From contig CBDCVQ010000011.1 of the NCBI GenBank assembly GCA_965223165.1, positions 350,004 through 414,003 of the forward strand: 64,000 bases of DNA, in the 5' to 3' direction. Shown here piece by piece: positions 56,505-64,000 of the stretch (position 1 is its first letter; the number at the start of each line of letters is the position of its first letter). A program made the position numbers and the translations under genes. This DNA comes from JABDMH01 sp965223165 (lineage in GTDB: Bacteria > Bacteroidota > Bacteroidia > Chitinophagales > Saprospiraceae). The notes below the pieces were generated by a model that was not told the DNA's origin, did not search any database, and was given only the letters and a program-made list of their open reading frames with translations.

Positions 56505-59191
56505 GTACCGTATATCGAAAATTGCCAGTCCTGATGCTGCTAAGCATTTTAGCAATGCTCCTTACCATTCCACCTCTACAGGCGAACTATGCATACAATG
56601 CTACCTCCTTTGCCGAAACCGGACAAAGGGAGTTGGGACGGTTGATGAAGGCCAATGAGCAGAACAGACTTGCCGGCCAAACGAAAGACAACTGGTATAT
56701 ATTCACTTGCAACCCACAGCAGGTCATTCAATTTCGAGCCGCCGAGATACTTTCACGCGGACTTGACCGGCAGGACATCTTGCTTCAGTATGTTGAATGG
56801 CGTGATCAAAGTGGAGGTGCAGATGTCGAGAGCAAATACACCCTTAGATTCCTTGACTCGCTCAATCAGTATTTGGTCAAAGCAAATGCTGGATCGACCC
56901 AGCAGCTTCCAATTTATGTCTGCCTCGCAGACAACTTTGTGGTTCCGCTTATTCACTCCATTCCTGATTCACTTCTCCAAAGAGGGCAAAACGGGTATAA
57001 TAGCCTGCTAGACTATCTCAAGGAGAACCAAGGACCTTCATTTGCCAGTGAGGTCAGGACGGTCACAGTCACCAGCCAACAAATCCTCAGCGACCTTTCC
57101 AATCGCATCAACCGTAACGCTGCTAGTGGAGGCATTATCTCATTCTCGTTTGAATTCATCGAAGTTGATTTCAAGGAGTATCCAAGGATCTTGGAACTGC
57201 AGCCCACCCGAAGGGTCACGTATGCAAGTCTTAGGTTTTCAAACAAAGATCTGGCCCTGCAGCTCAAACCTGAAATGCAGGCATTTATTGATGAGAATCG
57301 AGCCGTCTGGCCCATCGGGTCAGGATGGAATCTCTCTGAAACCAGGGTAGGAAACCAGGTGCAGGAGGTGGTAGACTACTTCGAGGGTGTAGAAACAGTC
57401 TGTGGCAGATACAACGGCCCTTGCACCGATGATCTACTCGCACACGAGAATCATCCGTACCTCACCGAGCCGGGGATTTTGCAACAGGTGCTCTGTGATA
57501 ATCCGTGCCTACTCAAGGATATGGTCCACTACAACTTCATGGACCCCGGTTATTCAGAGTTCACCAATACGGTAGCCAACATCACCGTCATCATGTTGGG
57601 TGCAACTGCAGCCGTTGTCGCAAGCCCAGCTGTGGTGCAGTTTGTCGGCTCAACCCTCGGTGAAATAATGGGCGCAGTAACCACTGAAATGGTGCGGCAG
57701 AAGAGCTTTCAGTTTTTTGTAGGCTTCACGCTGGATGTACTGATGCAGCGGGCCATGCTCTACTACTTTCCTGCGGATGGCGCTCCAGTGACCTGGAGAC
57801 AGACCATGGAATCCGTGTCAAACACACAGGCAGCACTGTCAGGTCTGGAAGCTACGATCTCCTTCGCCAAGCTTGGCAAGTACAGCATCCTTGCCGAAAC
57901 GGCTGTCTCGGCAGCCATCAGTTGCTACGTTGACGGGAACATCGAGCAAGGTAAGATCCGAGACAATTTCGATAGCCATCGATGTATGAAAGGGGTCCTC
58001 TCCGCCGTCTTGATCAATACGGCGCTCGGCCTAGGCTCACACTCAATCACCTATCTACGCAAGATCCCCAAGGCCTCCCTGATCAAGGGCTTCAAGCGAT
58101 TGATCAGTCCACAAGGGCTTAACGTCAAAGCCGCTGGTTTCGACATCAATGAGTCCAATTGCTGGGGTCTTTGGAAGTTGCTCCATAGCCAGCAGCTTTC
58201 AGTCGAAGATGTCAAGCACCTCTTTGGAGCCTCCGATGCGACTGCCTCGAAGCTGAAAAGCAAGCTGGATGCCGATCCACAGCTCCGTGCCGACCTCCTA
58301 GAGAATGGCTTCTTCCTACGGCTTCAACAGTTCGACCTCGATCCCAAGGCATATGATCAGTTACTGAACGATCTAGCTGGGAATACGACCCTCGCCAGGG
58401 AGCTCGCGGCAAATCCTAAGTTAATCAATAGCTGGAAGGTCGCCTTTAGTAGACCCCAAATGCGGACTGATGTAAGCTTCCTTGGCAAGCTATCTGAGCT
58501 CCTAGATCCAGCAAGAATTGCAAAGCTTCCCAATGGACAGGCAGACATGGATGCGATCGTTGTAGCATTGAAGCACCCGTGTTGTGGTGGAAGTCATACT
58601 TTTCTGAAGAGCGTGGCTGATCATTTAGATGATGTCAGGCATCTGATCGACAACTTTAGCAACAAGCCGGGATTTGATCAGGTGATTACTGCCCTTAGAA
58701 ATCCGAATTTCTTTGCCCAGGATGGTGCCAGTCATTTCTTGTCAAAGCTGAAGACATTAGATCCATCGCAAGTTAAGGCAATGGAAGGCAAGATCCTTGA
58801 TGCCGATAATCTGGACGGGATTTGTACGAATTGTCGATTCGATATTGAGTTGACCAACCTCACAAAACTCGAAATGAAGAGTTATTCTGCTGAGACAATT
58901 GCCAAGATAGCTGACGATGCCAAGTTTAGAAATCAGTTCACAGCTTATTTGGCTGATGCGGAAAACTTCACATCTTTCGAGTATATATTTAACAGCAAGA
59001 AAATCTCCGATTTAGGAACAATTAAGAAGGGATTTCAGGAGCTGTACAAGTCGAATGCTACATCTCTGTTCGAGTCTTTAGGGTCCACCAAGTTTTTTGA
59101 TCTATTTGGAGTAGATAATGTTGATGACTTCCTTGAAGATATTGTTCCGAATTTGAATGGGACCGCATACAATTTCATAAAGGTTCTATGA
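56501..59191 (+). CDS. Exported toxin-like protein with C-terminal D-x9-E-x-K nuclease-like domain
   Basis: An 896-aa protein starting in an ATGA overlap. It has a signal peptide (PVLMLLSILAMLLTIPPLQAN) and a hydrophobic segment near 365-388 (NITVIMLGATAAVVASPAVV). Long helical regions about 560-770 include LLENGFFLRLQQFDL, WKVAFSRPQMRTDVSFLGKL and LKHPCCGGSHTFLKSVADHL. This pattern of a helical pre-toxin segment before a short C-terminal domain is seen in polymorphic toxins. The C-terminal domain has CTNCRFDIEL and TKLEMKSYSAETI. D781, E791 and K793 fit the D-x9-ExK arrangement of PD-(D/E)XK nucleases. I did not find a T9SS sorting domain. A nuclease toxin is a reasoned guess that needs structure or profile searches. 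Low GC compared with upstream genes. Confidence 0.8.
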   Translation: MSTVYRKLPVLMLLSILAMLLTIPPLQANYAYNATSFAETGQRELGRLMKANEQNRLAGQTKDNWYIFTCNPQQVIQFRAAEILSRGLDRQDILLQYVEWRDQSGGADVESKYTLRFLDSLNQYLVKANAGSTQQLPIYVCLADNFVVPLIHSIPDSLLQRGQNGYNSLLDYLKENQGPSFASEVRTVTVTSQQILSDLSNRINRNAASGGIISFSFEFIEVDFKEYPRILELQPTRRVTYASLRFSNKDLALQLKPEMQAFIDENRAVWPIGSGWNLSETRVGNQVQEVVDYFEGVETVCGRYNGPCTDDLLAHENHPYLTEPGILQQVLCDNPCLLKDMVHYNFMDPGYSEFTNTVANITVIMLGATAAVVASPAVVQFVGSTLGEIMGAVTTEMVRQKSFQFFVGFTLDVLMQRAMLYYFPADGAPVTWRQTMESVSNTQAALSGLEATISFAKLGKYSILAETAVSAAISCYVDGNIEQGKIRDNFDSHRCMKGVLSAVLINTALGLGSHSITYLRKIPKASLIKGFKRLISPQGLNVKAAGFDINESNCWGLWKLLHSQQLSVEDVKHLFGASDATASKLKSKLDADPQLRADLLENGFFLRLQQFDLDPKAYDQLLNDLAGNTTLARELAANPKLINSWKVAFSRPQMRTDVSFLGKLSELLDPARIAKLPNGQADMDAIVVALKHPCCGGSHTFLKSVADHLDDVRHLIDNFSNKPGFDQVITALRNPNFFAQDGASHFLSKLKTLDPSQVKAMEGKILDADNLDGICTNCRFDIELTNLTKLEMKSYSAETIAKIADDAKFRNQFTAYLADAENFTSFEYIFNSKKISDLGTIKKGFQELYKSNATSLFESLGSTKFFDLFGVDNVDDFLEDIVPNLNGTAYNFIKVL

Positions 59192-60234
59192 TGCGTTCTG
59201 CTGCAACGATCGCAGATGTAGGGCACTCATATGAACTCGTGGGCACTAGGGTAGCCTACCTATCTATGCAAAGACACTTGACCACTTTTGATCTGTCCGA
59301 TTTCACCCTTTTAGATTTGTTTCCTGACAATAAGTATGATGCTCTTGGAGCTCATTTCGAAGGCTGCTTTGTTACCCGCAATGGTTGCAGCACCGTACTT
59401 AACTCCGACTTTAGCGAACATCAAATACTGCCGTACCAGATTGCTTTCTCTGGGGGTGGAATTGTGATAGGCACAACTCGATCTCAAGTCGGAAGATTCG
59501 TCCTGGGTGTAGAGCCTTCATGGCAAGGTAAAGAGCTGTGGCGTAAAGAGCTAAAACGAGGCAAGTTCATACATGTTACTAGGAAGCATTTGATAATAAG
59601 TGAGTATCTAGATGATTCACGTTTTGGGTGTTTCTTATCCACCAGTGGTGATTCTTTGTGGCAATTCGACTGCTCTTCGTTAGGCACTTGGCATCAATAT
59701 CATGACGGGACTGAAAAGCAGACGCAAGTGCGTCGACTTTTGGGTTGCTATGCTAGTAGGCTGTACGTCCTATTAAATAGTGGTAAAATTCTGGTGCTGG
59801 ATATCGATACAGGAGCCCAGCTGGATATACTATTCAATGGCGAGTGGGCCGCATGGGGATTTTCCATTCTGATCGAGTTAGATAAGGCTAAGGGTGTGCT
59901 GTTGCAGTTACATAGAGAGGATTACGCAGAAGTTGATCTGTCAACTCACCAGATTGTAAACGTGCGAAGCGAGGACATGGTATCGAAGTCTCTGGAATCC
60001 AAGAAAAGGGTTGCGTATGACGGTCAGCATGTCTACTTTTCTGATGATTATCATGACAAAATTGGAGCCTTCAACCGATCAACCCATGAGGTAGATTGGG
60101 TCTATGATTTTGCTCAAGTTGAGCCTCGAGTTGAGGTTAGGTATGCGCGTAGCCTTAAGCTACGTGGCAATAGGCTTTTGGCACTGGATAATCACAATAC
60201 ACTGCATGTGTTTGAGAAAGAGGAGGTGTTATAG
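59188..60234 (+). CDS. Cytoplasmic beta-propeller-like protein, candidate immunity protein
   Basis: A 348-aa protein starting in an ATGA overlap with the toxin-like gene. It lacks a signal peptide. Repeating patterns of the type VAYLSMQRHLTTFDLSDF, YVLLNSGKILVLDIDTGAQL, HVYFSDDYHDKIGAFNRSTHEV and RLLALDNHNTLHVFEKEEVL suggest a WD40/PQQ-like propeller. The position is the classical place of an immunity gene: last in the operon, directly after the nuclease-like C-terminus, cytoplasmic, AT-rich. It is not proven. No known Imm family is recognised by eye. Confidence 0.75.
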   Translation: MMRSAATIADVGHSYELVGTRVAYLSMQRHLTTFDLSDFTLLDLFPDNKYDALGAHFEGCFVTRNGCSTVLNSDFSEHQILPYQIAFSGGGIVIGTTRSQVGRFVLGVEPSWQGKELWRKELKRGKFIHVTRKHLIISEYLDDSRFGCFLSTSGDSLWQFDCSSLGTWHQYHDGTEKQTQVRRLLGCYASRLYVLLNSGKILVLDIDTGAQLDILFNGEWAAWGFSILIELDKAKGVLLQLHREDYAEVDLSTHQIVNVRSEDMVSKSLESKKRVAYDGQHVYFSDDYHDKIGAFNRSTHEVDWVYDFAQVEPRVEVRYARSLKLRGNRLLALDNHNTLHVFEKEEVL

Positions 60235-60252
60235 AGTGGATGTGTGCGAAGT

Positions 60253-60468
60253 TCAGTCCTCCGGTTTTCTTATGAAGAAGGACTTTTCCAGCATCCATCC
60301 ATATTGATCTTGAAGTTTCCGAAGCAGAGGTGCTTCTAGATCTGAGCAGTTCCTAAATTCAAAAAAGATGCCATGACCAGGTTCGGTAATGTTATCGTAA
60401 TGGGCAGCTAACAAGTCCACCTTTCGTTGAAAAGAATACTGAGCCGGTAACTCCATTTCATAGACCAT
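60253..60468 (-). CDS. Small protein of unknown function, partner of XRE regulator
   Basis: A 71-aa protein, 11 bp downstream of the XRE gene and in the same direction. It is rich in aromatic and charged residues (GHGIFFEFRNCSDLEAPLLRKLQ) with no recognised motif. Likely translated from the same mRNA as the regulator. It could be the effector of a two-gene toxin-antitoxin-like unit or a phage-type accessory protein; nothing decides. Confidence 0.55.
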   Translation of the reverse strand: MVYEMELPAQYSFQRKVDLLAAHYDNITEPGHGIFFEFRNCSDLEAPLLRKLQDQYGWMLEKSFFIRKPED

Positions 60469-60479
60469 GAGGATGAAAA

Positions 60480-60815
60480 TTACATTGAGTAAGTCAGTCT
60501 GGCTTTGGCATCCCTAAGAAGTCCGTCGAGGGCATACAGAATACCCTTCTGATCATTCTCAGGCAGTGAACTGAGTAGTTCAATCTTTTCGAGGAGGTGT
60601 TTGTCAAAGACAGTAGTACTAACGTTTCCGACCAAGTAATCAAGGGACACGTTCAAGGCATTGGCAAGTTTAGTTGCCGTATCAATAGATGGCTTCATCT
60701 CGTCTCTTTCGTACTTACCTACGATATCACCGGAGATACCAGCGATTTTTCCAAGCTCAGCCTGGGATAACTTCATTTCCTTTCTTACATGTGATACTCT
60801 ACTCCCGAAAGTCAT
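60480..60815 (-). CDS. XRE-family helix-turn-helix transcriptional regulator
   Basis: A 111-aa protein. An N-terminal HTH_3 domain is clear: FGSRVSHVRKEMKLSQAELGKIAGISGDIVGKYERDEMKPSIDTATKLANALNVSLDYLVG. A short helical C-terminus (LLEKIELLSSLPENDQKGILYALDGLLRDAKARL) probably mediates dimerisation. Such regulators are common in Bacteroidota mobile elements. It faces away from the SymE-like gene, and palindromes in the 154-bp divergent gap are the natural operator. Confidence 0.9.
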   Translation of the reverse strand: MTFGSRVSHVRKEMKLSQAELGKIAGISGDIVGKYERDEMKPSIDTATKLANALNVSLDYLVGNVSTTVFDKHLLEKIELLSSLPENDQKGILYALDGLLRDAKARLTYSM

Positions 60816-60879
60816 GATCCTTCATATTTAATGAGAAATCTAGATCTATACTGTAAAGGTATGTGAAGATAAAGCCAGA

Positions 60880-60935
60880 AACAATTTGTATTGTTCCTAT
60901 TTAGGTCTGAATAATTATATATATTTGAGAACAAT
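60880..60935. promoter_or_regulatory. Candidate operator of the XRE regulator
   Basis: AACAAT (60880-60885) and ATTGTT (60890-60895) form a perfect palindrome with a 4-nt spacer. A further half-site GAACAAT lies at 60929-60935. They sit in the gap between the divergent XRE and SymE-like genes, embedded in AT-rich sequence. Confidence 0.45.
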
Positions 60936-60969
60936 CATTCAGATTTAAACTTGCCAAACTTTAACACTT

Positions 60970-61230
60970 ATGCCTAAGCAACACACAAGACAGCTCAAGA
61001 TCTACGGTCTACATCGGCGTAGGAGATACGGGCGTAACAAAGAGGTCCCCCAGCTACGCTTGTCCGGTGTGTGGATGGAGCAGCTAGGCTTTAAAGTAGG
61101 TGACCGGGTCAGCATCACCACCCGGGACCGGCTGCTGATCATCGAGCCGCTTCAGGTGGCAGAAGCAGAGCCAGACTACCAGGCTGCTCTGAAGCAAGTA
61201 AAGCAAACCCTCAAGCAGTTGGCCCAATGA
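60970..61230 (+). CDS. SymE-like protein (type I toxin SymE family)
   Basis: An 86-aa basic protein resembling the SymE toxin family: RQLKIYGLHRRRRYGRNKEVPQLRLSGVWMEQLGFKVGDRVSITTRDRLLIIEPL. That is an AbrB-like fold with the LRLSG.W....GF..GD motif. In E. coli SymE is an SOS-induced protein tied to a type I toxin-antitoxin system. In Bacteroidota similar small proteins precede primase genes in mobile elements. Here it overlaps the primase-helicase gene by 4 bp, so a replication-linked or regulatory role is at least as likely as toxicity. No antisense RNA could be identified. Confidence 0.8.
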   Translation: MPKQHTRQLKIYGLHRRRRYGRNKEVPQLRLSGVWMEQLGFKVGDRVSITTRDRLLIIEPLQVAEAEPDYQAALKQVKQTLKQLAQ

Positions 61231-63845
61231 CCATTGCTCAGATCAAAGAAAGACTGTCGATCGACGAGGTGCTACAGCACTATGGCCTCACTCCGGATCG
61301 TAACAAACGACTTCACTGCCCCTTCCACGATGATAAGACCCCCAGCATGCAGGTCTACCCGGACAGCAATACGGTGTACTGCTTTTCATCCAACTGCAAG
61401 CATGGTGGCAAAGCCATTGACCAGATCGACTTTATTATGTTGAGCGAAGCGAAATCCCGCGGTATCGCGGGACACAATACCAAAGAACTAAAGTACCAAG
61501 CCATCCTCCACGCCAAAAAATTAGCAGGACATCAATCCAGCCCATCCATGAAATCAACCACCCCTTCGGCATCCCCTAATCTCGATCACCTATTTACCCA
61601 GCTCAAAAAGCGCTTCCACCGGGGCTCCAGGGCAAAACAGTATGCCAACCGCCGATCCATTCTGGATCCAAACATTCCTATCGGCTGGAACACCTACAAA
61701 ACCGACTATCCACGCTTGCGCAACTGCATCATCTTTCCCCTGAAAAACAAAGCCGGCCAGATCGTCAGCCTTTATGGCCGATCCATCACCGGTAGCGGTG
61801 ACAATGCCCACTACTACCTCAAAAACCGAAAGGGACTTTATCCAGGCTATCCGGCCATCCACACCCAAACTCTGATCATCACCGAAGCCATCATCGACGC
61901 AGCTACCCTGCAGACCCACACCGATTATGAGGTGCTAAGTCTGTATGGCACCAATGGCTGGAACAAAGAACACACCACCGCTATCAAAGCCGTGAAAGAC
62001 CTCCAAGAGGTGATCTTCTTTTTAGATGGAGATGAGGCCGGCCAGCAAGCCATCCAAACCTATGCCCCCTTAGTCAAGGCCATGTGCCCCGGCATCCGGA
62101 CTAGCCAGGTACAGACCCCGGACGGCGAAGACGTCAACAGCCTGGCCCAAAATCACCCCGGCCAGGAAAGCCAGATCCTCAGCCACCTGATCGATCAGAG
62201 AGTTTTTCTTTCTCATGAAACTGCCAATGGTACGCAGACTTCAGATGTCCGAGAGGACTCCTTAGGAGAAAAGAAAAAAGACCCCACATCCCACCATCCG
62301 TTGGACCTGTCCGATCCGGACTACCCCACCTGGAGCCATGGACAGCTGCACATCACCGTACTGGGAGGGGTGATGATGCATCCGGTAGACAAGATGATCG
62401 TCACCCTAGAGCTCAAGCGCAAAGACAGTCCGCACCCTCGTCATAAACTGCGCCAACGCATCGACCTGTTTGATGACGACAAGACCCAGCGCCTGGCCCA
62501 AAAGATCGCCGAGCGCATGGAGCTCAGTGGCAGCGAGGTCATGGACGCCCTCACCATCCTCACCGATTTGCTGGACAATCACCGCAGAGCATACAACCTG
62601 CAACGCCAGCAGACTAAAAAAGAACCCAGAACCCTCACCCCGCCCGAACGAAATACCGCCCGGGAGTTTTTGTCCCAGCCGGCACTGATCAAGCGCACCA
62701 ACGAATGCATCGGCAAAACCGGCGTAGTCGGAGAGATGGTCAACCGCATGATCCTGTGGCTGGTCTTTACCAGCCGCCTCAGAGAAAAACCCCTGCATGT
62801 CATCTGCCTGGGTGCCAGCGGTACCGGCAAAACATACCTGCAAGAAAGCATCGCCCGCCTGATGCCCGAAGACCATAAATACCAGATCACCGCCATGAGC
62901 GACAACTCCGTCTACTATTTTGAAGAAGACGAGCTGGTTCAAAAGCTGGTACTGATCGAAGATCTGGACGGCGCCAACGAAGAAAAAGTACTGCTGGCCT
63001 TGCGAGAGCTCATGACCAAAGAATGGGTCATCAAAGCCATCGTCATCAAAGACAATAAGGGTAAGATGAAAACCATCCGCCTCAAAGTGCGTGGCCCCAT
63101 CTGCCTGGCTGGTACCACCACCCGCGAAAGACTCTATGAAGACAATGCCAACCGGTCCCTACTGCTATACCTGGACAATGGCAAAGAGCAAAAACAAAAG
63201 ATCATGGACTACCAGCGAAAGGTCAGCGCCAATAAGATCGATCGCCATGGCCAGCAAGACATGATCCGATTTTTACAAAATATACAGCTCACCCTCCAGC
63301 CTATACACGTCGTCAATCCCTTCGCTGAAATGCTCCACATCCCTGCCGAAGTATTTAAACCCCTGCGTACCAATCAACACTATCTGCTCTTTATCGAAAC
63401 GGTCACCTTCTACCACCAGTACCAACGCGAAAAAAAATACGACCCCCGCGGGAATCCATACATCGAGACCACCTTGGAGGACATCCAAATCGCCAACCAA
63501 CTCATTAAAGATGTGCTGCTCGCTAAAAGCGATGAGCTCACCAAGGTGACCCGAAGGTTTTATCAGACCCTCCAGACCTATCTCCAGCAGCAAAACAAAC
63601 CAAGCTTTTACGCCTCCGAAGTCCGCAAAGCCTACCGCATGAGTCCGGCTACGGTCAAGCGACACCTGTACACCCTGACCCGCTATGGATATGTCAAAAT
63701 TGTCGGAGGCTCCAGAGCCCGAGGCTATGAATATGAAGTGGTGCCCGAGACCATCGATCTGAAGCAAAAGATTGACAATGCCCTTGATGCTGCTTTGAAG
63801 AAAATTAAAGATTTGGAGGGTGATGATCAACGGAAAATAGCTTAA
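61227..63845 (+). CDS. Mobile-element primase-helicase (CHC2 zinc finger, Toprim, ATPase, winged helix)
   Basis: An 872-aa protein starting in an ATGA overlap. The N-terminal CHC2 zinc finger has C31, H34, C52 and C57 (CPFH...CFSSNC). A Toprim domain follows at about 205-300, with ITEAIIDAATLQ and FFLDGDEAGQQAI. The ATPase has Walker A CLGASGTGKTY (about 526-536) and a Walker B-like VLIEDLDGANEE (about 573-584). A C-terminal winged helix (FYASEVRKAYRMSPATVKRHLYTLTRYGYV, about 795-825) is visible. The set implies priming and unwinding for element replication. Neighbours (SymE-like upstream, repeats and a further gene downstream) suggest an integrative element or phage-plasmid module. GC is higher than in the preceding toxin/XRE area. 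Confidence 0.9.
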   Translation: MTIAQIKERLSIDEVLQHYGLTPDRNKRLHCPFHDDKTPSMQVYPDSNTVYCFSSNCKHGGKAIDQIDFIMLSEAKSRGIAGHNTKELKYQAILHAKKLAGHQSSPSMKSTTPSASPNLDHLFTQLKKRFHRGSRAKQYANRRSILDPNIPIGWNTYKTDYPRLRNCIIFPLKNKAGQIVSLYGRSITGSGDNAHYYLKNRKGLYPGYPAIHTQTLIITEAIIDAATLQTHTDYEVLSLYGTNGWNKEHTTAIKAVKDLQEVIFFLDGDEAGQQAIQTYAPLVKAMCPGIRTSQVQTPDGEDVNSLAQNHPGQESQILSHLIDQRVFLSHETANGTQTSDVREDSLGEKKKDPTSHHPLDLSDPDYPTWSHGQLHITVLGGVMMHPVDKMIVTLELKRKDSPHPRHKLRQRIDLFDDDKTQRLAQKIAERMELSGSEVMDALTILTDLLDNHRRAYNLQRQQTKKEPRTLTPPERNTAREFLSQPALIKRTNECIGKTGVVGEMVNRMILWLVFTSRLREKPLHVICLGASGTGKTYLQESIARLMPEDHKYQITAMSDNSVYYFEEDELVQKLVLIEDLDGANEEKVLLALRELMTKEWVIKAIVIKDNKGKMKTIRLKVRGPICLAGTTTRERLYEDNANRSLLLYLDNGKEQKQKIMDYQRKVSANKIDRHGQQDMIRFLQNIQLTLQPIHVVNPFAEMLHIPAEVFKPLRTNQHYLLFIETVTFYHQYQREKKYDPRGNPYIETTLEDIQIANQLIKDVLLAKSDELTKVTRRFYQTLQTYLQQQNKPSFYASEVRKAYRMSPATVKRHLYTLTRYGYVKIVGGSRARGYEYEVVPETIDLKQKIDNALDAALKKIKDLEGDDQRKIA

Positions 63846-63868
63846 TCCATTGACTATCAATCCATTGA

Positions 63869-63961
63869 GTGGCTCAGTGGCTCATCAGTGGCTCAAATGT
63901 TAAAATGAGCCACTCCAACCCATGACTATCAAGCACTTAGACCCAGTGGCTCAGTGGCTCA
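63869..63961. repeat. Cluster of GTGGCTCA repeats with one hairpin
   Basis: GTGGCTCA occurs at 63869-63876, 63877-63884, 63888-63895, 63946-63953 and 63954-63961, and inverted (TGAGCCAC) at 63906-63913. The copy at 63888 and the inverted copy form a perfect 8-bp stem with a 10-nt AT-rich loop. The last two copies fall inside the next reading frame. Close spacing after a primase gene is suggestive of iterons or an element origin or recombination site. Confidence 0.75.
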
Positions 63962-64000
63962 CCCAAATGGTCAAGCGGCACATCCCGGCAGAATCGCCGG
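63922..64000 (+). CDS. Start of an unidentified gene, cut by the window end
   Basis: From ATG 63922 the frame reads MTIKHLDPVAQWLTQMVKRH and continues open to base 64000; an in-frame alternative ATG is at 63967. Only about 26 residues are visible. In similar elements a tyrosine recombinase often follows the primase, but there is too little sequence to assign a family. Confidence 0.45.
   Translation, partial: MTIKHLDPVAQWLTQMVKRHIPAESP

Overview
The window looks like a chromosomal segment of a Bacteroidota bacterium, probably a gliding or polysaccharide-degrading Saprospirales-like lineage (inference). Supporting features are: type IX secretion (T9SS) C-terminal sorting domains on the DUF1501 protein (end 27918) and on the giant SprB-repeat protein; a FecR anti-sigma/ECF sigma pair; a two-component-propeller hybrid kinase; a DUF1800/DUF1501 pair; and several Tat-signal Gfo/Idh/MocA oxidoreductases with sulfatase, DUF1080 and haloperoxidase genes. 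No rRNA, tRNA or CRISPR array was seen.

Layout. 1-8119 (all minus): a partial nucleotide pyrophosphatase/phosphodiesterase lipoprotein, then a compact signalling operon read as 1814-aa hybrid sensor kinase, single-domain response regulator, GAF-class III nucleotide cyclase. 8671-11735 is a non-coding array of two interleaved repeat modules (about 17 copies of A, 11 of B) with invariant hairpin stems. 11772-16834 (minus): polysaccharide deacetylase, an amidase whose Tat/lipoprotein signal is in another frame, and a BglII-like restriction-modification pair of visibly lower GC. 17232-30805: catabolic and periplasmic enzymes (sulfatase, MBL hydrolase, amidohydrolase, oxidoreductase, haloperoxidase, DUF1800/DUF1501, RraA-like) and the FecR/sigma pair. 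31061-36474: glpK-glpD for glycerol use, then an oxidoreductase-DUF1080 pair. 36594-38629: a 46-aa membrane peptide, a CotH-like secreted protein and a small secreted unknown. 38740-45567 encodes a 2275-aa SprB-repeat T9SS adhesin.

46314-60234 is the most interesting part: six co-directional genes with 1-15 bp gaps or 4-base ATGA overlaps. They encode a 1347-aa beta-rich secreted protein, a fibronectin type III protein, an outer-membrane beta-barrel, a TANFOR-like/FN3/coiled-coil protein, an 896-aa exported protein ending in a D-x9-E-x-K nuclease-like domain, and a cytoplasmic beta-propeller-like protein in the immunity position. GC falls from about 62-65% to 32-48% (lines counted by hand) from about 56.08 kb onward, as expected if a toxin/immunity cassette has been swapped onto a conserved delivery module. 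I propose this as an undescribed export/toxin-immunity system.

60253-64000 looks like part of a mobile element: XRE regulator with a small partner, a SymE-like protein translationally coupled to a CHC2/Toprim/ATPase primase-helicase, a cluster of GTGGCTCA repeats, and the start of a further gene cut by the window edge.
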